Shown here: piece after piece, positions 45,985 through 57,056 of the stretch
How positions within the stretch are numbered: position 1 is the first letter of the stretch
Layout of the letters: every line of letters starts with the position of its first letter
Assembly (NCBI GenBank): GCA_033002965.1
Contig: JAURVB010006661.1
Location: forward strand, 1 to 64,000
Source: Piper betle
Taxonomy: Eukaryota > Streptophyta > Magnoliopsida > Piperales > Piperaceae
Reading direction: 5' to 3'
Length of the DNA stretch: 64,000 bases
Position numbers and translations under genes: made by a program
The notes under the pieces: generated by a model
Database searches by the model: none
What the model was told of the DNA's origin: nothing
The model's input: the letters and a program-made list of their open reading frames with translations, nothing else

Positions 45985-46525
45985 ACAAGGCGGCGGCAGC
46001 TGTGGCTGGTGACAGCACATGCAAGTGGTGGCCTTGGGTCACCTATGGTCACCGTGCATGTGCCGTCTATGCCTGGGGAAGAGTGGTGAAGGGAGGGTGG
46101 GGAAGAGGCTAGGGATAGTTGCCGGAGGTCATTGCTAAGGTCGGTGGCCAGCTACGATGCATGCAAGGTGGGTGGCTGTGGGTGACCAAGAAGAAAATGG
46201 TAGGGAGAGGGCAAAAGAAGGGAGGTAGTGATGAGGTAGCGATAGCACTGGTCGGCGGCATCCCTATCTAGCAGCGGGCGGTCGATGGCAAGGTCGCCGG
46301 TGGTGGGGTGGGGCGGCAAAACAGAGGGTAGGGGGGAAGAAACAAGGGAGAATGTCTGGGGAAAAGAATGGGTTTAGGTGTGGGGGTAGTTTTGTAATAA
46401 AAATTTAATTTGCTTAAGACTCAAGTCAATATTACAAAATATATCCCAAAAATATTAAAAAATAGAGTAAAATACCATAAAATAAAATAATCAAGTTCTA
46501 ACTCGAATAACATGCTCTAAACCTA
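45985..46525 (-). repeat. Inverted repeat X, right arm
   Basis: Inverted partner of 40,910-41,500, about 4.5 kb away. Pairing is imperfect but continues over the AT-rich arm, the CTCGAGT-like motif and the GC-rich core. It could be the end of one large element or a second insertion of the same family. Confidence 0.75.
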
Positions 46526-46668
46526 TTAACCCACCAAAACTAATAAATAACATGTCCTAATGCAATAAATGATCTAAAACTAATTTTATGATCCATTATA
46601 TATATAAAAAACTCACATGCTCTCATATATTTTGATAACTTATTTTTTTCTATTGCATTCATGATGTT

Positions 46669-47877
46669 ATCATCATTAGGGGTGGGGATTGGTCGGACAG
46701 GCGTCAGATAAGCTATTGTTCGCGTCTGTTCAAAATTTCATCAAACAAAACTTGTCAGATTGAGTCATTGTCCGAATTGTCCATCGTGTCCAAACAGTGT
46801 CCATGTACAGTCCGAAAGCAAAAATTACCCTAATGATTACTGCTCACAACCCCCTCATCTCCTATACCGCCGCTTACAAACCCTTCCGCCGCCGCCTGCT
46901 TACCCCTTCTACTGCCTTGTGTGTTGCCTGCGTACCCCCACCGCCGTGTGTACCCCTCTGCCGCCACCTGCTTACCCTCTCTGCCACCCTCCATGCTGCT
47001 TGCAAACCCCATCCACCGCCTTGCGTACCCCCTCCAGCGCAGCTTGCATACCCCTCTGCCGCCATCTACTATAGCCTTGGCAGGTACGACAAAGTCATCC
47101 CTGTGCTTGAGTAGTCCATCGCCGTTCCCGATCCCAGCCTCGATCCCAACCACGCCCTCGCGGTCTTCTTCGGCATATGCAGCTCAGCGACACCTACCTC
47201 ATGCTCTGCCAACTTGAGACTTGCAAGTACATTTTTCTCCCCCCTCCTCCTCAGTTATTTTGGAGGAAAAAGAAACAAAATAAAATGATATTGCTATTGT
47301 TTTTTTTATAACACCAAATCTTATTGTTTTTGTGATCATTGGAAGGTGAATTGGCCATAACTGACATTTTGATATTCTTTTATAATAGGTAAGTTGGGAT
47401 CGTTTGGTTCACCTCATTGGATTCTAATTCATATTCAAAATCCGAGTACCACAATGATGACTAAATATGAAATTTAATTTTTTTATTTTTTAATGTTTTT
47501 GTGGTACCATTTTTATAAGTGGAGTTGATTTACACTAGTTATGGCATTTTATGTTTATAATTTGATATGTTTTTTCAAAGATGGATTATGCAAATTCATT
47601 ACTAAATGTAAATGAACAAAGTGGTGGTGTAAAATAGTAAAAAATTTATTTCCAAAGAAGGATAATTTATGGATGCTACATTATCAAAAAGAGAAAAATA
47701 ACATCCATTGTATGAGCCTATTTTGATATAAAATATCGGACACTTAGTCGGTCATTCAGTTAGACAAAGAAATATTCATGTTTGGTTTGTTTTTATTTGG
47801 TTAAATTTGGTTGGACATGATTCAGACTTCGGTCGTACTTGGTAATTCGAACGATCGCGCCCACCCCTAATCATCAT
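46669..47877. mobile_element. hAT-type element carrying a host gene fragment (element 46,677-47,869)
   Basis: A perfect 8-bp duplication ATCATCAT flanks the element (46,669-46,676 and 47,870-47,877). Ends are TAGGGGTGGGGATTGG on the left and, read inward from the right, TAGGGGTGGGCGCGATCG. TAGGGGTGG ends with 8-bp duplications are classic hAT features. The 1,193-bp interior has no transposase. It holds a C-rich tract and the TPR-protein fragment listed next. Confidence 0.9.
47065..47230 (+). pseudogene. Kinesin-light-chain-like TPR protein fragment inside the hAT element
   Basis: The frame reads YYSLGRYDKVIPVLE, a stop, then SIAVPDPSLDPNHALAVFFG. After a one-base shift it continues HMQLSDTYLMLCQLETCK. 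This matches the TPR region of plant kinesin-light-chain-related proteins (AxxYxxGRYDKAIPVLExSIAVPD... HALAVFxGHMQLxDTYxMLxQLE). With a stop and a frameshift it is not functional. The fragment is likely captured from a host gene by the transposon. Confidence 0.7.
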
Positions 47878-48239
47878 ATACTTAAATACACGTGACCCTC
47901 ATAGATCATATGCACGGCCGGCCATGGCTAAGTGCACATGTTTTGAAATAGACTTTAATGAAAATAACAGTTGAACCGATCAGTTTTTGACTATAAAACC
48001 CTAACTCAGTGTCACGGGTTTTCCATCTTTAATTAGTGAACTCTTGGTAGTGGCATTTGGGATGATTGTCACACTTACCATCCAATTATTTCTGCATAAG
48101 AACAAAATACAGACTGGTCTCGCATATAAGATAAATTGGCACGTAGATTATTAAATTGATCACGATGAATAACTATTCGTGGGTAGCACTTTCCAATTAC
48201 TGGCATGTCCATGTGATTACTCAACACATAATTAGCTGA

Positions 48240-48368
48240 GTTCAACTAAATTAGTAGTAAAGACATATCAATTATTGTTATATTAATAAAAGCTATTTTT
48301 TAATATAGTTGAACTGCTTTTATTAATATTAATCATTATATCTCTTTACTACTAATTTTGACTTCAAC
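48240..48368. repeat. Foldback hairpin, about 53-bp arms
   Basis: The left arm 48,240-48,293 (GTTCAACTAAATTAGTAGTA...) and right arm 48,316-48,368 are inverted copies with a few mismatches around a 22-base loop. This is a MITE-sized foldback that abuts repeat R2. Confidence 0.8.
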
Positions 48369-49005
48369 TATTCTATGTTATCATTTTATTATATTATAAC
48401 ATAGCAAATCTTATCCCTCGTGTTATACATACGTATGTCTTTCATTACCACACACACATAATTAGTTGCCGTGTCTCTTATAATTTTATAATTTTATTAT
48501 TTTTATTCAAAAAAGCCATATATGTCTTATTATTTATATTTCAACTTTTTATTATTATGAAAGTTCTCGTGTCTCTTATTATATTTATAATTTTATCTTT
48601 TCACCCCTTCTGTCTCCAAAATTTTCAGTGACAGAAGGGGAGTTTCCACTAGTGTGATTCTAACCAAACTAACAAAATAAAAGCTTTTTACCTCAAATTA
48701 GATTGTACAAGGTATAAAATATTACTAAAAATAAATAAAAACCTTTAATTAAGTTGATATAAATAAATATAAGAATTTTAGATCAAGTAAAATTATATAC
48801 CTAGTTAGAATTGTAAATTTTCAAATCAAATATAAGTATACTTTGACTTGGGTAACAATATAAAAAGTAACTTTTAAATTGAATTAAAAAACATAAATTA
48901 AAATTAAATATAGTTATTATAACTTAGTCTGTGTATGTAGCGCACGAGTAAATATATCTAGTTAATATTTGAAAGAGACCTTACATTTTTAATCCAAAAA
49001 AGTAT

Positions 49006-49007
<2 letters not shown>
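48369..49007. repeat. Repeat R, copy 2 (right part)
   Basis: Parallel to 39,095-39,690 and 53,995-54,615. Its end reads GCACGAGTAAATATATCTAGT followed by TAATATT, the same continuation as in R3. Confidence 0.85.

Positions 49008-49054
<47 letters not shown>
49008..49054. repeat. (AT)n microsatellite
   Basis: About 23 uninterrupted AT units at the junction between R2 and element T1. Confidence 0.95.
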
Positions 49055-49057
<3 letters not shown>

Positions 49058-49690
49058 CTGATCTAGACCATCCGATCATAAGGATGGTCCAGATCTGCAC
49101 ATCTTAAAACTCCTCTCCTCCTCCTCCCCGCTGCCTCCTCCCCGGCCATCACTCGTGGCCATCGATGCCACGCCGCCCGGCCGCGCCGTGCCCCATTGCG
49201 ACCCTGCGAGCCGCGTCCCCTCGTAACCCCTCCCGCCCCCTCGGGACCCCGCCCACTCGCAACCCCACCCACGACATCTCACCCCTCGCGACCCCGCCCA
49301 CCCCTAGTGACCCCACCCCCCCCTAGCAACCTTGCCCGCAATGCCCCTCCCCCCCCTCATGACCCCGCCAGCGCCGCCAGCGGGTGTGGGTGCAGTGAGG
49401 AGGAACGATGGTGGAGTGTCGAGCGGGGCGCGGGCATGGGCACAAGCAAGGGTGCGGCAGCGCAGGAGGGGTCACGAAAGGGTGTGACAAGGTCGCAAGG
49501 GGGCATGACAACGTGAGCGCGGTTGAGGGCACGGGCGCCGGTGGGGGAGCACGGTTGCGGCGGCCACGGCGAGAGCGGCAATGAGAGGAGGGGAAGTTTT
49601 AAGAAAGCAGATCTCAGCCGTCACATTATATCCAAAGGCCAAGATCGGAGCTACTGCAGGAAATATTTCCTGCAATTGGTCTAGTGTATC
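49055..49690. mobile_element. Element T, copy 1 (TIR/hairpin element, degraded right end)
   Basis: The left end carries the hairpin ATCTAGACCATCC / GGATGGTCCAGAT (49,061-49,094) found in T2. Then follows a GC-rich core and a right end around GCAGATCTCAGCCGTC...AGGAAATATTTCCTGCAATTGG. Open frames across the core are Pro/Arg-rich artefacts. It is related to T2 at 54,635-55,643 but shorter and more decayed. Confidence 0.6.
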
Positions 49691-50127
49691 TTTTCCCATA
49701 TATATATATATATATTGAGAATTAATTAAATCTCTTGGGTTTGCGACGAGGGTATGGTAATATTTGGTGAAATCTTTATAATTGGCAGCGACGGTATGTT
49801 GGATCCTATTACATAATGCATTCAGTAAAGAAACAACATGAACATTAGCCAGGTAAAACTTATGGGACATGAAGAATTAATAATAGCATGTACAAATTGT
49901 AAATTGAATATTAAAAGGATAAATATTATATATTACACTCATTGAACATGATGAGGAACACATCATGAAGCCTTCTATTATCTTTTCAATAAAAGAATTG
50001 CAATGATGTTGAGAATAATGGACATCTTTAATTTGATGTCTCATACAATAAATATCAGATTATCAATACTCGTATATGTACCCGACGAACAATATTAGTA
50101 TTGTTGTAATTTTCGAATCTTAGGGAA

Positions 50128-50396
50128 ACCATGGAGCTTCTTGCCATGCAGATCGCCACGAACGATCATGTCCATAGCCTTCCTGAACTTGCAAGCATCT
50201 CAAGGAAGAGTTATCAGGTCTTCGTAACAGCATCCGAACTCTTCTTCGGCGTCAACCAAAAACTGCTGTATGGAAGGATGGTTGAGGTGAGCCAAGGGCA
50301 GCAAGAACCTCTCTTTCTCCTCCCCTCAATACCTGCCATCACTGCTACAAACCCCTTGGGCGTTGGGCTTCCATGAGTAGTGCCATACTCATCGCT
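50128..50396 (-). pseudogene. SAUR pseudogene (S1), 5'-deleted
   Basis: Closely parallels the intact SAURs at 56.0 and 57.1 kb from the C-terminal end up to the residues before SPTPKGF. At 50,396 the match jumps to sequence lying at about 57,680 beside the third gene, so roughly 350 bases holding the promoter, ATG and N-terminal codons are deleted. A one-base deletion (CTCCCCTC where the others have CTCTCCCTC) breaks the SAUR domain, and a T lost at the end removes the stop. Its 3' flank (49,710-50,120) still matches the flanks of the intact genes. Confidence 0.9.
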
Positions 50397-50639
50397 AAGG
50401 AGAAATGCGGGTTCCCTCGATTGAATAGAGTCTTACTTACTTAATTTTTAAGTACTACGTTATATTTTAATAATAAATAGGGTCAAAATAATACAACTAA
50501 ATGCCTTATAAAATACATCAATTTAGAAAAAATATATTTTAAAAGACTTAATTAAAAGTTGCCCAATGATAAAAAATAAGAAATCTAACCAATTAAAATA
50601 CAATAAAATAAAATAACATCTTTAGAGTATTATAATCTA

Positions 50640-53099
50640 TATATTTATTTAATTATAGTATTTCTACAATTAGAGCCCATCATGTATATTCTCGTTCAAC
50701 AGCTTAAAGTTTATTTATAAAATTCATATTTATTTAAACTAAACAAAGACCCCACACGATGGAGTTTCAAAGACCGCACGATGGCACAAGGATATATTTG
50801 AAACTTGGTAACAATATACAATAAGAATGTACAAAAATATTTATTATATTCTATTTAATTAAGTAAATGTTTTTTTTAATTTTAACTAAAACATTTAACT
50901 GTATAAAAATATTTAAAGTAATTATAATTTCGTAAGTAAATTTTTTTAATAATTTAATGGAATTTATTTTTTACAAATATTTTAAATTTAGGTAGAATTA
51001 TATTCTAAGTTTTCTTAATAATAAATACATAAATAAATAAAAGTCCGTAAAAATCTGAGTATTTACTATAAAGTAATAAACTTTAATGATAAAAACAACA
51101 GTTTCAGGTAAGGGTTAAACATTACAATCACCTTGCAATATAACAAAGTCTAGAAATTTTGCTTAAAATATGTTCCCATGTATATCTCGGTTGGTTTGGA
51201 AATTAGGACACTTTTTTTGTTTGTCCTGTTAGTAGCCTCGAGTTAGAAGGTTTTATAAGTAGGTAGAGGAAAATTGAGAACTTTTAAAATATCAAAGATT
51301 GTTTGAGGCCTCTCAAACGAGTTTTTCACACATTTTTGTATCATATACTATACACATGTCACGTGGATAAGTTGTGAGAGATTTTGAGGAAAAAATCTTT
51401 ATTGTTCCAAACCCATTGGAGGATATTTTTTAAAAGATTTGCGCTATTCTAAAACTATCCGAAGAAATTTGTGAAAAAATTGAACCGGCCATGATTTTAT
51501 GTTAGTAAGGATAGAACTAAAGGGTTCTCTACGTTTATAAAAAATCAAATTTTAATTGTTGACGAAGGGGGAGAAATTTTTCAAAAAAGAAGAAGGCCTA
51601 TATTTATTGCTGCAAAAAATAGAAAAAATGAATGAGACTTCGTCTCCCCCTCCTGGTGTGAAGAAGATGCCGTCACACCATTGCTGAGAAGCCAGGCGTA
51701 GGAATCATCCCGGAGTCATACCACCTTCATGCTTGCCGAGGAGTTCTCCCGGAGCCTAATGCCTCCGCTTATTAGAAGGAAGGAAGATTGCACCTGCAAG
51801 AGGCGTCCTAATGCCTTGCCACAGCGTATCCGTTCGAAAGGGGGTTTTTCTTATTCGCAGAAAAAACAGGGGGATTTGTCCTATAACCGTGAAGGAGTTC
51901 GTAGGAGCACCACCTACCAATGAGACTAGTTGCAGTGCCCCCAAAGTCTGTCCTTGGAGCATCGGAATGGCTACTTTGTTGATCACCGCCACATGAAGTA
52001 GAGAGCCCCGCCCTTTACCGCCGCAATCTAGCTTCCTTGCCGCCCTTGCCATGAAGGGAAGAAGCAAGGAGCATCTGCCGTCAAGACCTGTCAACAAAAG
52101 CCCAGTCCTTTTGCCGGAGTTGTACTGCTGCCGCCATGGGTGCTAAAGCATGTGCCACTTAGAGTTGAAGGCTGCCTTGCTGCTATTGCACATGCTAGAG
52201 GAGACCCATCCGTGTTTATTGTTGTCGCTTGGAGTTGAAGCCCGCCACAGTCGTGAAGACCGAGCCTGCCGGTTAGGACTGCCACTGTAGGAAGAAGAAT
52301 ACCCAAGAACACCGACGTGGAGCTCGAAGTACCCCCAACACAACACATCCTAGACTTACCGCCAGAGAGTCCCGCCGTCGCTGGAATTTTGACAGGAAAT
52401 TGCCCACCGGCGAAATGAGTAAACAGGGGAAAGCTGCAGTGAAAGGAGTGTTTCGTTGCCTTTTTCCGACCAATGCCAGCTGTCCCCAACCACGTAATGT
52501 GTCCAAAGTTAAGCTAGAGAAGCAGTTTTCAAGTCTAGGTGGAGTTCTGTTGGAATTCGATGCTTCCATCACCGGAAAAAAATTAGGAAGTTGTTGATCA
52601 AAGAAGGTGAAAATAGAGAGTTCTCTATCATTTATCTGTTTGGAGCTGAGTCAAGAGAGCCTGAGCCCCCATTGTTGGAGTCTACCATTGCCCATTTAAT
52701 ATGGTTTGTGTCCGTGTTGAACGGAATGGGAAATGGGGCGCATTGTTGTCCACTGAACTTGACCTTTATGGTGTGTCTGGAACGTTACTGTATGTCCACA
52801 TTGATGTTGTTTTCCCAACCGACTAATTAGGTTGCCTAGCTTGACTGTGTCCACACATTTACCTGTCTGTGATCAGTTTGACTCAGAGGCTAGAGGCTAG
52901 AGCAACCTGTATTGGAGTTGTTCTGTACCAGCCCATATTCAACTCGGAATTTATTTCATTACTTCCTTGTGCTCTGATTTGTGTATGACTTGATACCCTG
53001 TTGTTTTCCAAAAGCGACAATGAAGTTTATTTTATCATTTGAGTACAATAGAGATTAAATTTGAAGTCTCTTCAAGGCGCTAATTATGTATGGAGTAAA
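50640..53099. other. AT-rich then GC-rich spacer without clear genes
   Basis: At about 51,195-51,290 the sequence is inverted relative to 57,990-58,070 (TCCTCTACCTACTTATAA on the other strand). From 51,600 to 52,640 the DNA is GC-richer, with several open frames in overlapping phases and no family motifs. It may be the body of the repeat whose end is at 53,100-53,290. Confidence 0.45.
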
Positions 53100-53290
53100 A
53101 AGTATTTGTCATTTGTGAAGGAATTAAAAATTGGTGGATTATGAGTATCAATTTTACTGTCGATTGACTTAGGAATTCAAGTTGAACCCTAAGGAACCAC
53201 GTAAAATTTCCTACGTGTTATTTTGTACCTGTGGCATTTTATTTTTATCTTACTATTTCTTTGCGCGGCAATCTTTGGTCCTATCAAACC
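53100..53290 (+). repeat. Repeat Y, copy 1 (inverted partner 61,960-62,130)
   Basis: GACTTAGG(A/G)ATTCAAGTTGAA and CCCTAAGGAACCACGTAAAA occur here and, on the opposite strand, at about 62,036-62,080. TTTGCGCGGCAA is also shared. The surroundings resemble ends of LTR-type or LARD-like elements, but no LTR pair was found. Confidence 0.7.
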
Positions 53291-53374
53291 TCAAACCAAG
53301 ATTGAAAGGCGTGATCCGCAGTGGTGGACAATCCCGTGTCTGAACAAAGATATTAGACAGTTTTGTGAAAAAGT

Positions 53375-54615
53375 ATATATTTAGAGTTCAAAACTTTATA
53401 TATTATATAAGAGAAATAACTAACTCAAATTATTAAGATTATCAATAACCTCTTTAAAAAATATCCTTAACTTTGCTAATCACTTACTACAACTTAGCAA
53501 CTTAAGCCTTTTCATTCAATTGTAAATGCATTTATAGGTATAAATTTTATCCTCTCAAGGCCAAATAAGAAACTAACAATATCAATTTTAAGAATTCTTC
53601 TTTTAATATCATACAAGTAGTTGATCTTTGATCTCTATAATTGTTAATTGTTAACATATGCATATAATTCACTCACAGTCTCTCTGCAATAAAGATTTTC
53701 TTCCCCAAACTCCATTTCAATGTGGACATGGAGGAACTTATTGAGCTTTATGGTGATTAAAGTTCTAAAATATATGCCCGTGAGTAAAAGCATCAAATAA
53801 TGTCCTGATATTTACTTCATGAGTGATGGTGGACATAGGAGGCTGAGAAAAATTGATGAATTCTGCGAATAACATTTTTGTCTAGTAAGTTTCCGGAAGA
53901 AAGATAAATCTTAATTAGACCAACTATGGATCACAAAAGCAGTTTTAAGATACTTTGATCTACAAGCTAATTTTGCATGTATTTTGTTTTCAATTATTTT
54001 GTGTTATCATTTTATTATATTATAACATAGCAAATCTTATACCTCATTTGTCATTCGCATGTCTTTAATTACCATGCACACATTTTTATTTTCCGAGTCT
54101 CTTATAATTTTATTATTTTTATTCAAAAAAGCCATATGTCTTATTAATTTTTTTAATACTTTTTTTATTATGAAAGTTCTTGTGTCTCTTATGTCTCCAA
54201 ATTTTTCGGTGAACCCGGGGGGGGGGGTGGGCTAGTTACCACTAGTGCGATTTTAACCAGACCAATAAAATAAAAGGTTTTTCACCTCAAATTATATTAT
54301 AAAAGATGTAAAATATTACCAAAAATAAATAAAAGCCTTTAATTTAGTTGATATAAATAAATAAAAGAATTTTTGATGAAGTAAAATTATATACCTAATT
54401 AAAATTGTAACTTTTCAAATAAAAATAAATATACTTCAACTTGGGTAAGAATATAAAAAGTAAAAAAATGTATTTTTCAATTAAATTAAAAAACATAAAT
54501 TAAATTTAAATATAGCTATTATAAACTTAGTTTATGATTGTAGCGTGCGGGTAAAATATATCTAGTTAATATTAGAAAGAGTCCTTAAATTTTTAATCCA
54601 AAAAATGTAAGGTTT
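53375..54615. repeat. Repeat R, copy 3
   Basis: Parallel to 38,570-39,690 with extra insertions (for example 53,790-53,870). It ends GCGTGCGGGTAAAATATATCTAGT then TAATATT. The frame ending NVDMEELIELYGD-stop is kept at about 53,700-53,760. Confidence 0.85.
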
Positions 54616-54634
54616 ATATATATATATATATATT

Positions 54635-55643
54635 ATATAGGTCAAGCTACCCTGGGGACGACAACAGGAAAATTTCCTACGGTCGCCCCTAATCTGGACC
54701 ATCCGATCATAAGGATGGTCCAGATCTACAGATCTTAAAAAAAAATCACCACTACTCCTCCTTCTCCCCTGCTACCTCCTCCCCGGCCGTTACTTGCCAC
54801 CGCCGCCTCCCTGGCCCTCCGCCAAGCCCACGCCCTCACCCCCCAGCCTGCGCCGCCATGCCCCCTTGCGTCCCCGCCCCTCGGTCACACCCCTGCCTCC
54901 TCACTCCCTGCACCCCGCCCTAGCCCCCATCCGGGCTGCCAAGGACCTCTGCCATGCCCACGCTCAACGTGCCGCCTTCGTTCCTCCTCGCCGTGTCCAT
55001 GCCCATGCCTTGCACCCTAGCCCTGTCCGCATTGCCGAGGACCTCCGCCGTGCCCACGCTCGACAAGCAACTGCCGTTCCTTCTCGTCGCACCCATGAAT
55101 GATCATGTGGTAAGAATTTTAGATCAAGTAAAATTATATACCTAATTAGAATTGTAACTTTTCAAATCAAATATAAATATACTTTAATTGGGTAAGAATA
55201 TAAAAAGTAAAAAAATGTATTTTTAAATTAAATTAAAAAACATAAATTAAATTTAAATATAGTTATTATAAACTTAGTCTGTGATTGTAGCGCGCAAATA
55301 AAAGGGGGGGGAGGGGGTGTTGAGCGGGTTGAGGGGCGGTTGAGGCGCAGGCGTGGTAGACAGGGAGGGGGCGGGGTCACGAGGGGGCACATCAGCGCGG
55401 GCTGGGGGGGTGAGGGGCGGCTGAAGGCCGGATGGGCAGGGGCACGGGCACAGCTGTGGGCGCGAGCGGGCAGTGACAAGTGATGGCTGCGGAGGAGGAG
55501 GCGGCGAGTGACGGCAGGGGAGGAGGAGAGGATTTTTTTTAAGATCTGCAAATCTGGACCGCCCTTATAATCGAACAATCCACATTAGGGGCAATTGCAG
55601 AAATTTTCCTGTCGTCGTCCCTAGGGTAGCCTGACCCTATATA
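54635..55643. mobile_element. Element T, copy 2 (long-TIR, MULE-like, non-autonomous)
   Basis: The outer about 100 bases are inverted repeats: left ATATAGGTCAAGCTACCCTG then GGGACGACAACAGGAAAATT; right, read inward, ATATAGGGTCAGGCTACCCT then AGGGACGACGACAGGAAAAT. Each TIR also holds a near-palindrome; the left one is perfect (13 bp: ATCTGGACCATCC at 54,692-54,704, GGATGGTCCAGAT at 54,713-54,725). The interior has GC-rich tracts and, at 55,111-55,295, a second copy of the right end of repeat R. No transposase. Long TIRs suggest a Mutator-like origin. The flanks are AT repeats, so the target duplication is unreadable. Confidence 0.75.
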
Positions 55644-56030
55644 TGTTGAGAATTGATTAAATTTCTTGGGTTTGGGAAGAGGGTAAGGTAATATTTGGTG
55701 AAATATATATAATTGGCAGTGACGGCGTGTTGGATAATATTACATAATAGATACAGTAAACAAATAACATGAACATTAGCCAGGTAAAACTAATGGGACT
55801 TGAAGAATTAAAAAAACAAGTACAATTTGTAAATTGAATATCAAAAGGAAAAATATTATATATTACACTCATTGAACATGATGAGAAGCACATCATGATG
55901 CCTTCTATTTTCCTTCAATAAAAGTATTACATCGATGTTGATAATGATGGACATACAATAAATATCAGATCATCAATACTTGTATATGTACCCGACGAAC
56001 AATATTAATATTGTTGTAATTTTCGGGTCT

Positions 56031-56390
56031 TTAAGAGAAACCATGCAGCTTCTTGCCATGCAGGTCGCCACCAGCGATCATCTCCATCGCCTTCTTGAAT
56101 TTGCAAGCATCACAAGGAAGAGTTACCAGGCCTTCGTAACAGCATCCGAACTCTTCTTCAGCGTCAACCAAAAACTGCTGTATGAGAGGATGGTTGAGGT
56201 GAGCCAAAGGCAGCAAGAACCTCTCTTTCTCCTCTCCCTCAATACCTGCCATCACTGCTACAAATCCCTTGGGCGTTGGGCTTCCATGAGGAGCACCATA
56301 TTCATTGCTAATTTGGTGCAGTCTCCTGTATTGCACCCGTCGAGATCTCATGAACAGATTCTTGAGCAGGTTCTTGAACAGATGACCCAT
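56031..56390 (-). CDS. SAUR-family protein, tandem copy S2 (119 aa)
   Basis: A single uninterrupted exon encoding 119 residues. The basic N-terminus MGHLFKNLLKNLFMRSRR is followed by the SAUR domain: TPKGFVAVMAGIEGEEKERF, LPLAHLNHPLIQQFLVDAEE, EFGCCYEGLVTLPCDACKF. The length and absence of introns fit the family. SAURs act in auxin-dependent cell expansion, typically by blocking PP2C.D phosphatases at the plasma membrane. The start is set by the only ATG upstream of the domain and by a TATA element about 50 bases before it. It differs from S3 at about 15 residues, mostly near the two ends, and shares its promoter and 3' flank with S3, so the pair is a recent tandem duplicate. Confidence 0.93.
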   Translation of the reverse strand: MGHLFKNLLKNLFMRSRRVQYRRLHQISNEYGAPHGSPTPKGFVAVMAGIEGEEKERFLLPLAHLNHPLIQQFLVDAEEEFGCCYEGLVTLPCDACKFKKAMEMIAGGDLHGKKLHGFS

Positions 56391-56437
56391 GATAGGCAGA
56401 ATTGATAAAAATTGAAGGAGACGATCAGTGTTTTTAC

Positions 56438-56447
56438 CATATATATG
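56438..56447 (-). promoter_or_regulatory. TATA element of SAUR S2
   Basis: CATATATATG on the minus strand about 48 bases before the ATG. The corresponding site in S3 is a better TATAAATA. Confidence 0.5.
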
Positions 56448-57056
56448 AATGAATGAAGGACGTACTTTGGCGGCAATTTTTGCTAGCCACGTTGGTGGTC
56501 ACGTTGGCCGTTGGATTGAATCTGATATGTGGTGATTGATGTCAGCCGTCAGATTTGGATCATGTGCAATGGGGGTGTTATTGTTATCGTGTAAAGAAGG
56601 TTCGCGTTCAATTGAGACGAACAATATATATATAGATATAGATATATATTGAGAGAGAATTAATTAAATCTCTTGGGTGTGGGACGAGGGTAACGTAATA
56701 TTTGGTTAATATATAAAATTGACAGCGACGGTATGTTGGATCCTATTGCATAATGCATACAGTAAAGAAACAACATGTACATTAACCAGGTAAAACTAAT
56801 GGGACGTGAAGAATCAAGAAGAACAAGTACAAATTGTAAATTGAATATTAAAAGGATAAATATTATATATTACACTCATTGAAAATGATGAGAAACACAT
56901 CATAATGCCTTTCATTATCATTTCAATAAAAAAATTACATCGATGTTGAGAATAATGGACATTTTAATTTGATGTCCCATACAATAAGTATCAGATCAGC
57001 CATACTTGTATATGCACCCGTCGAACAATATTAATATTGTTGTAATTTTCGGGTCT

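Noticed and set aside
49063..49581. Pro/Arg-rich frames across element T1
   Set aside because: Compositional; broken and unlike those in T2.
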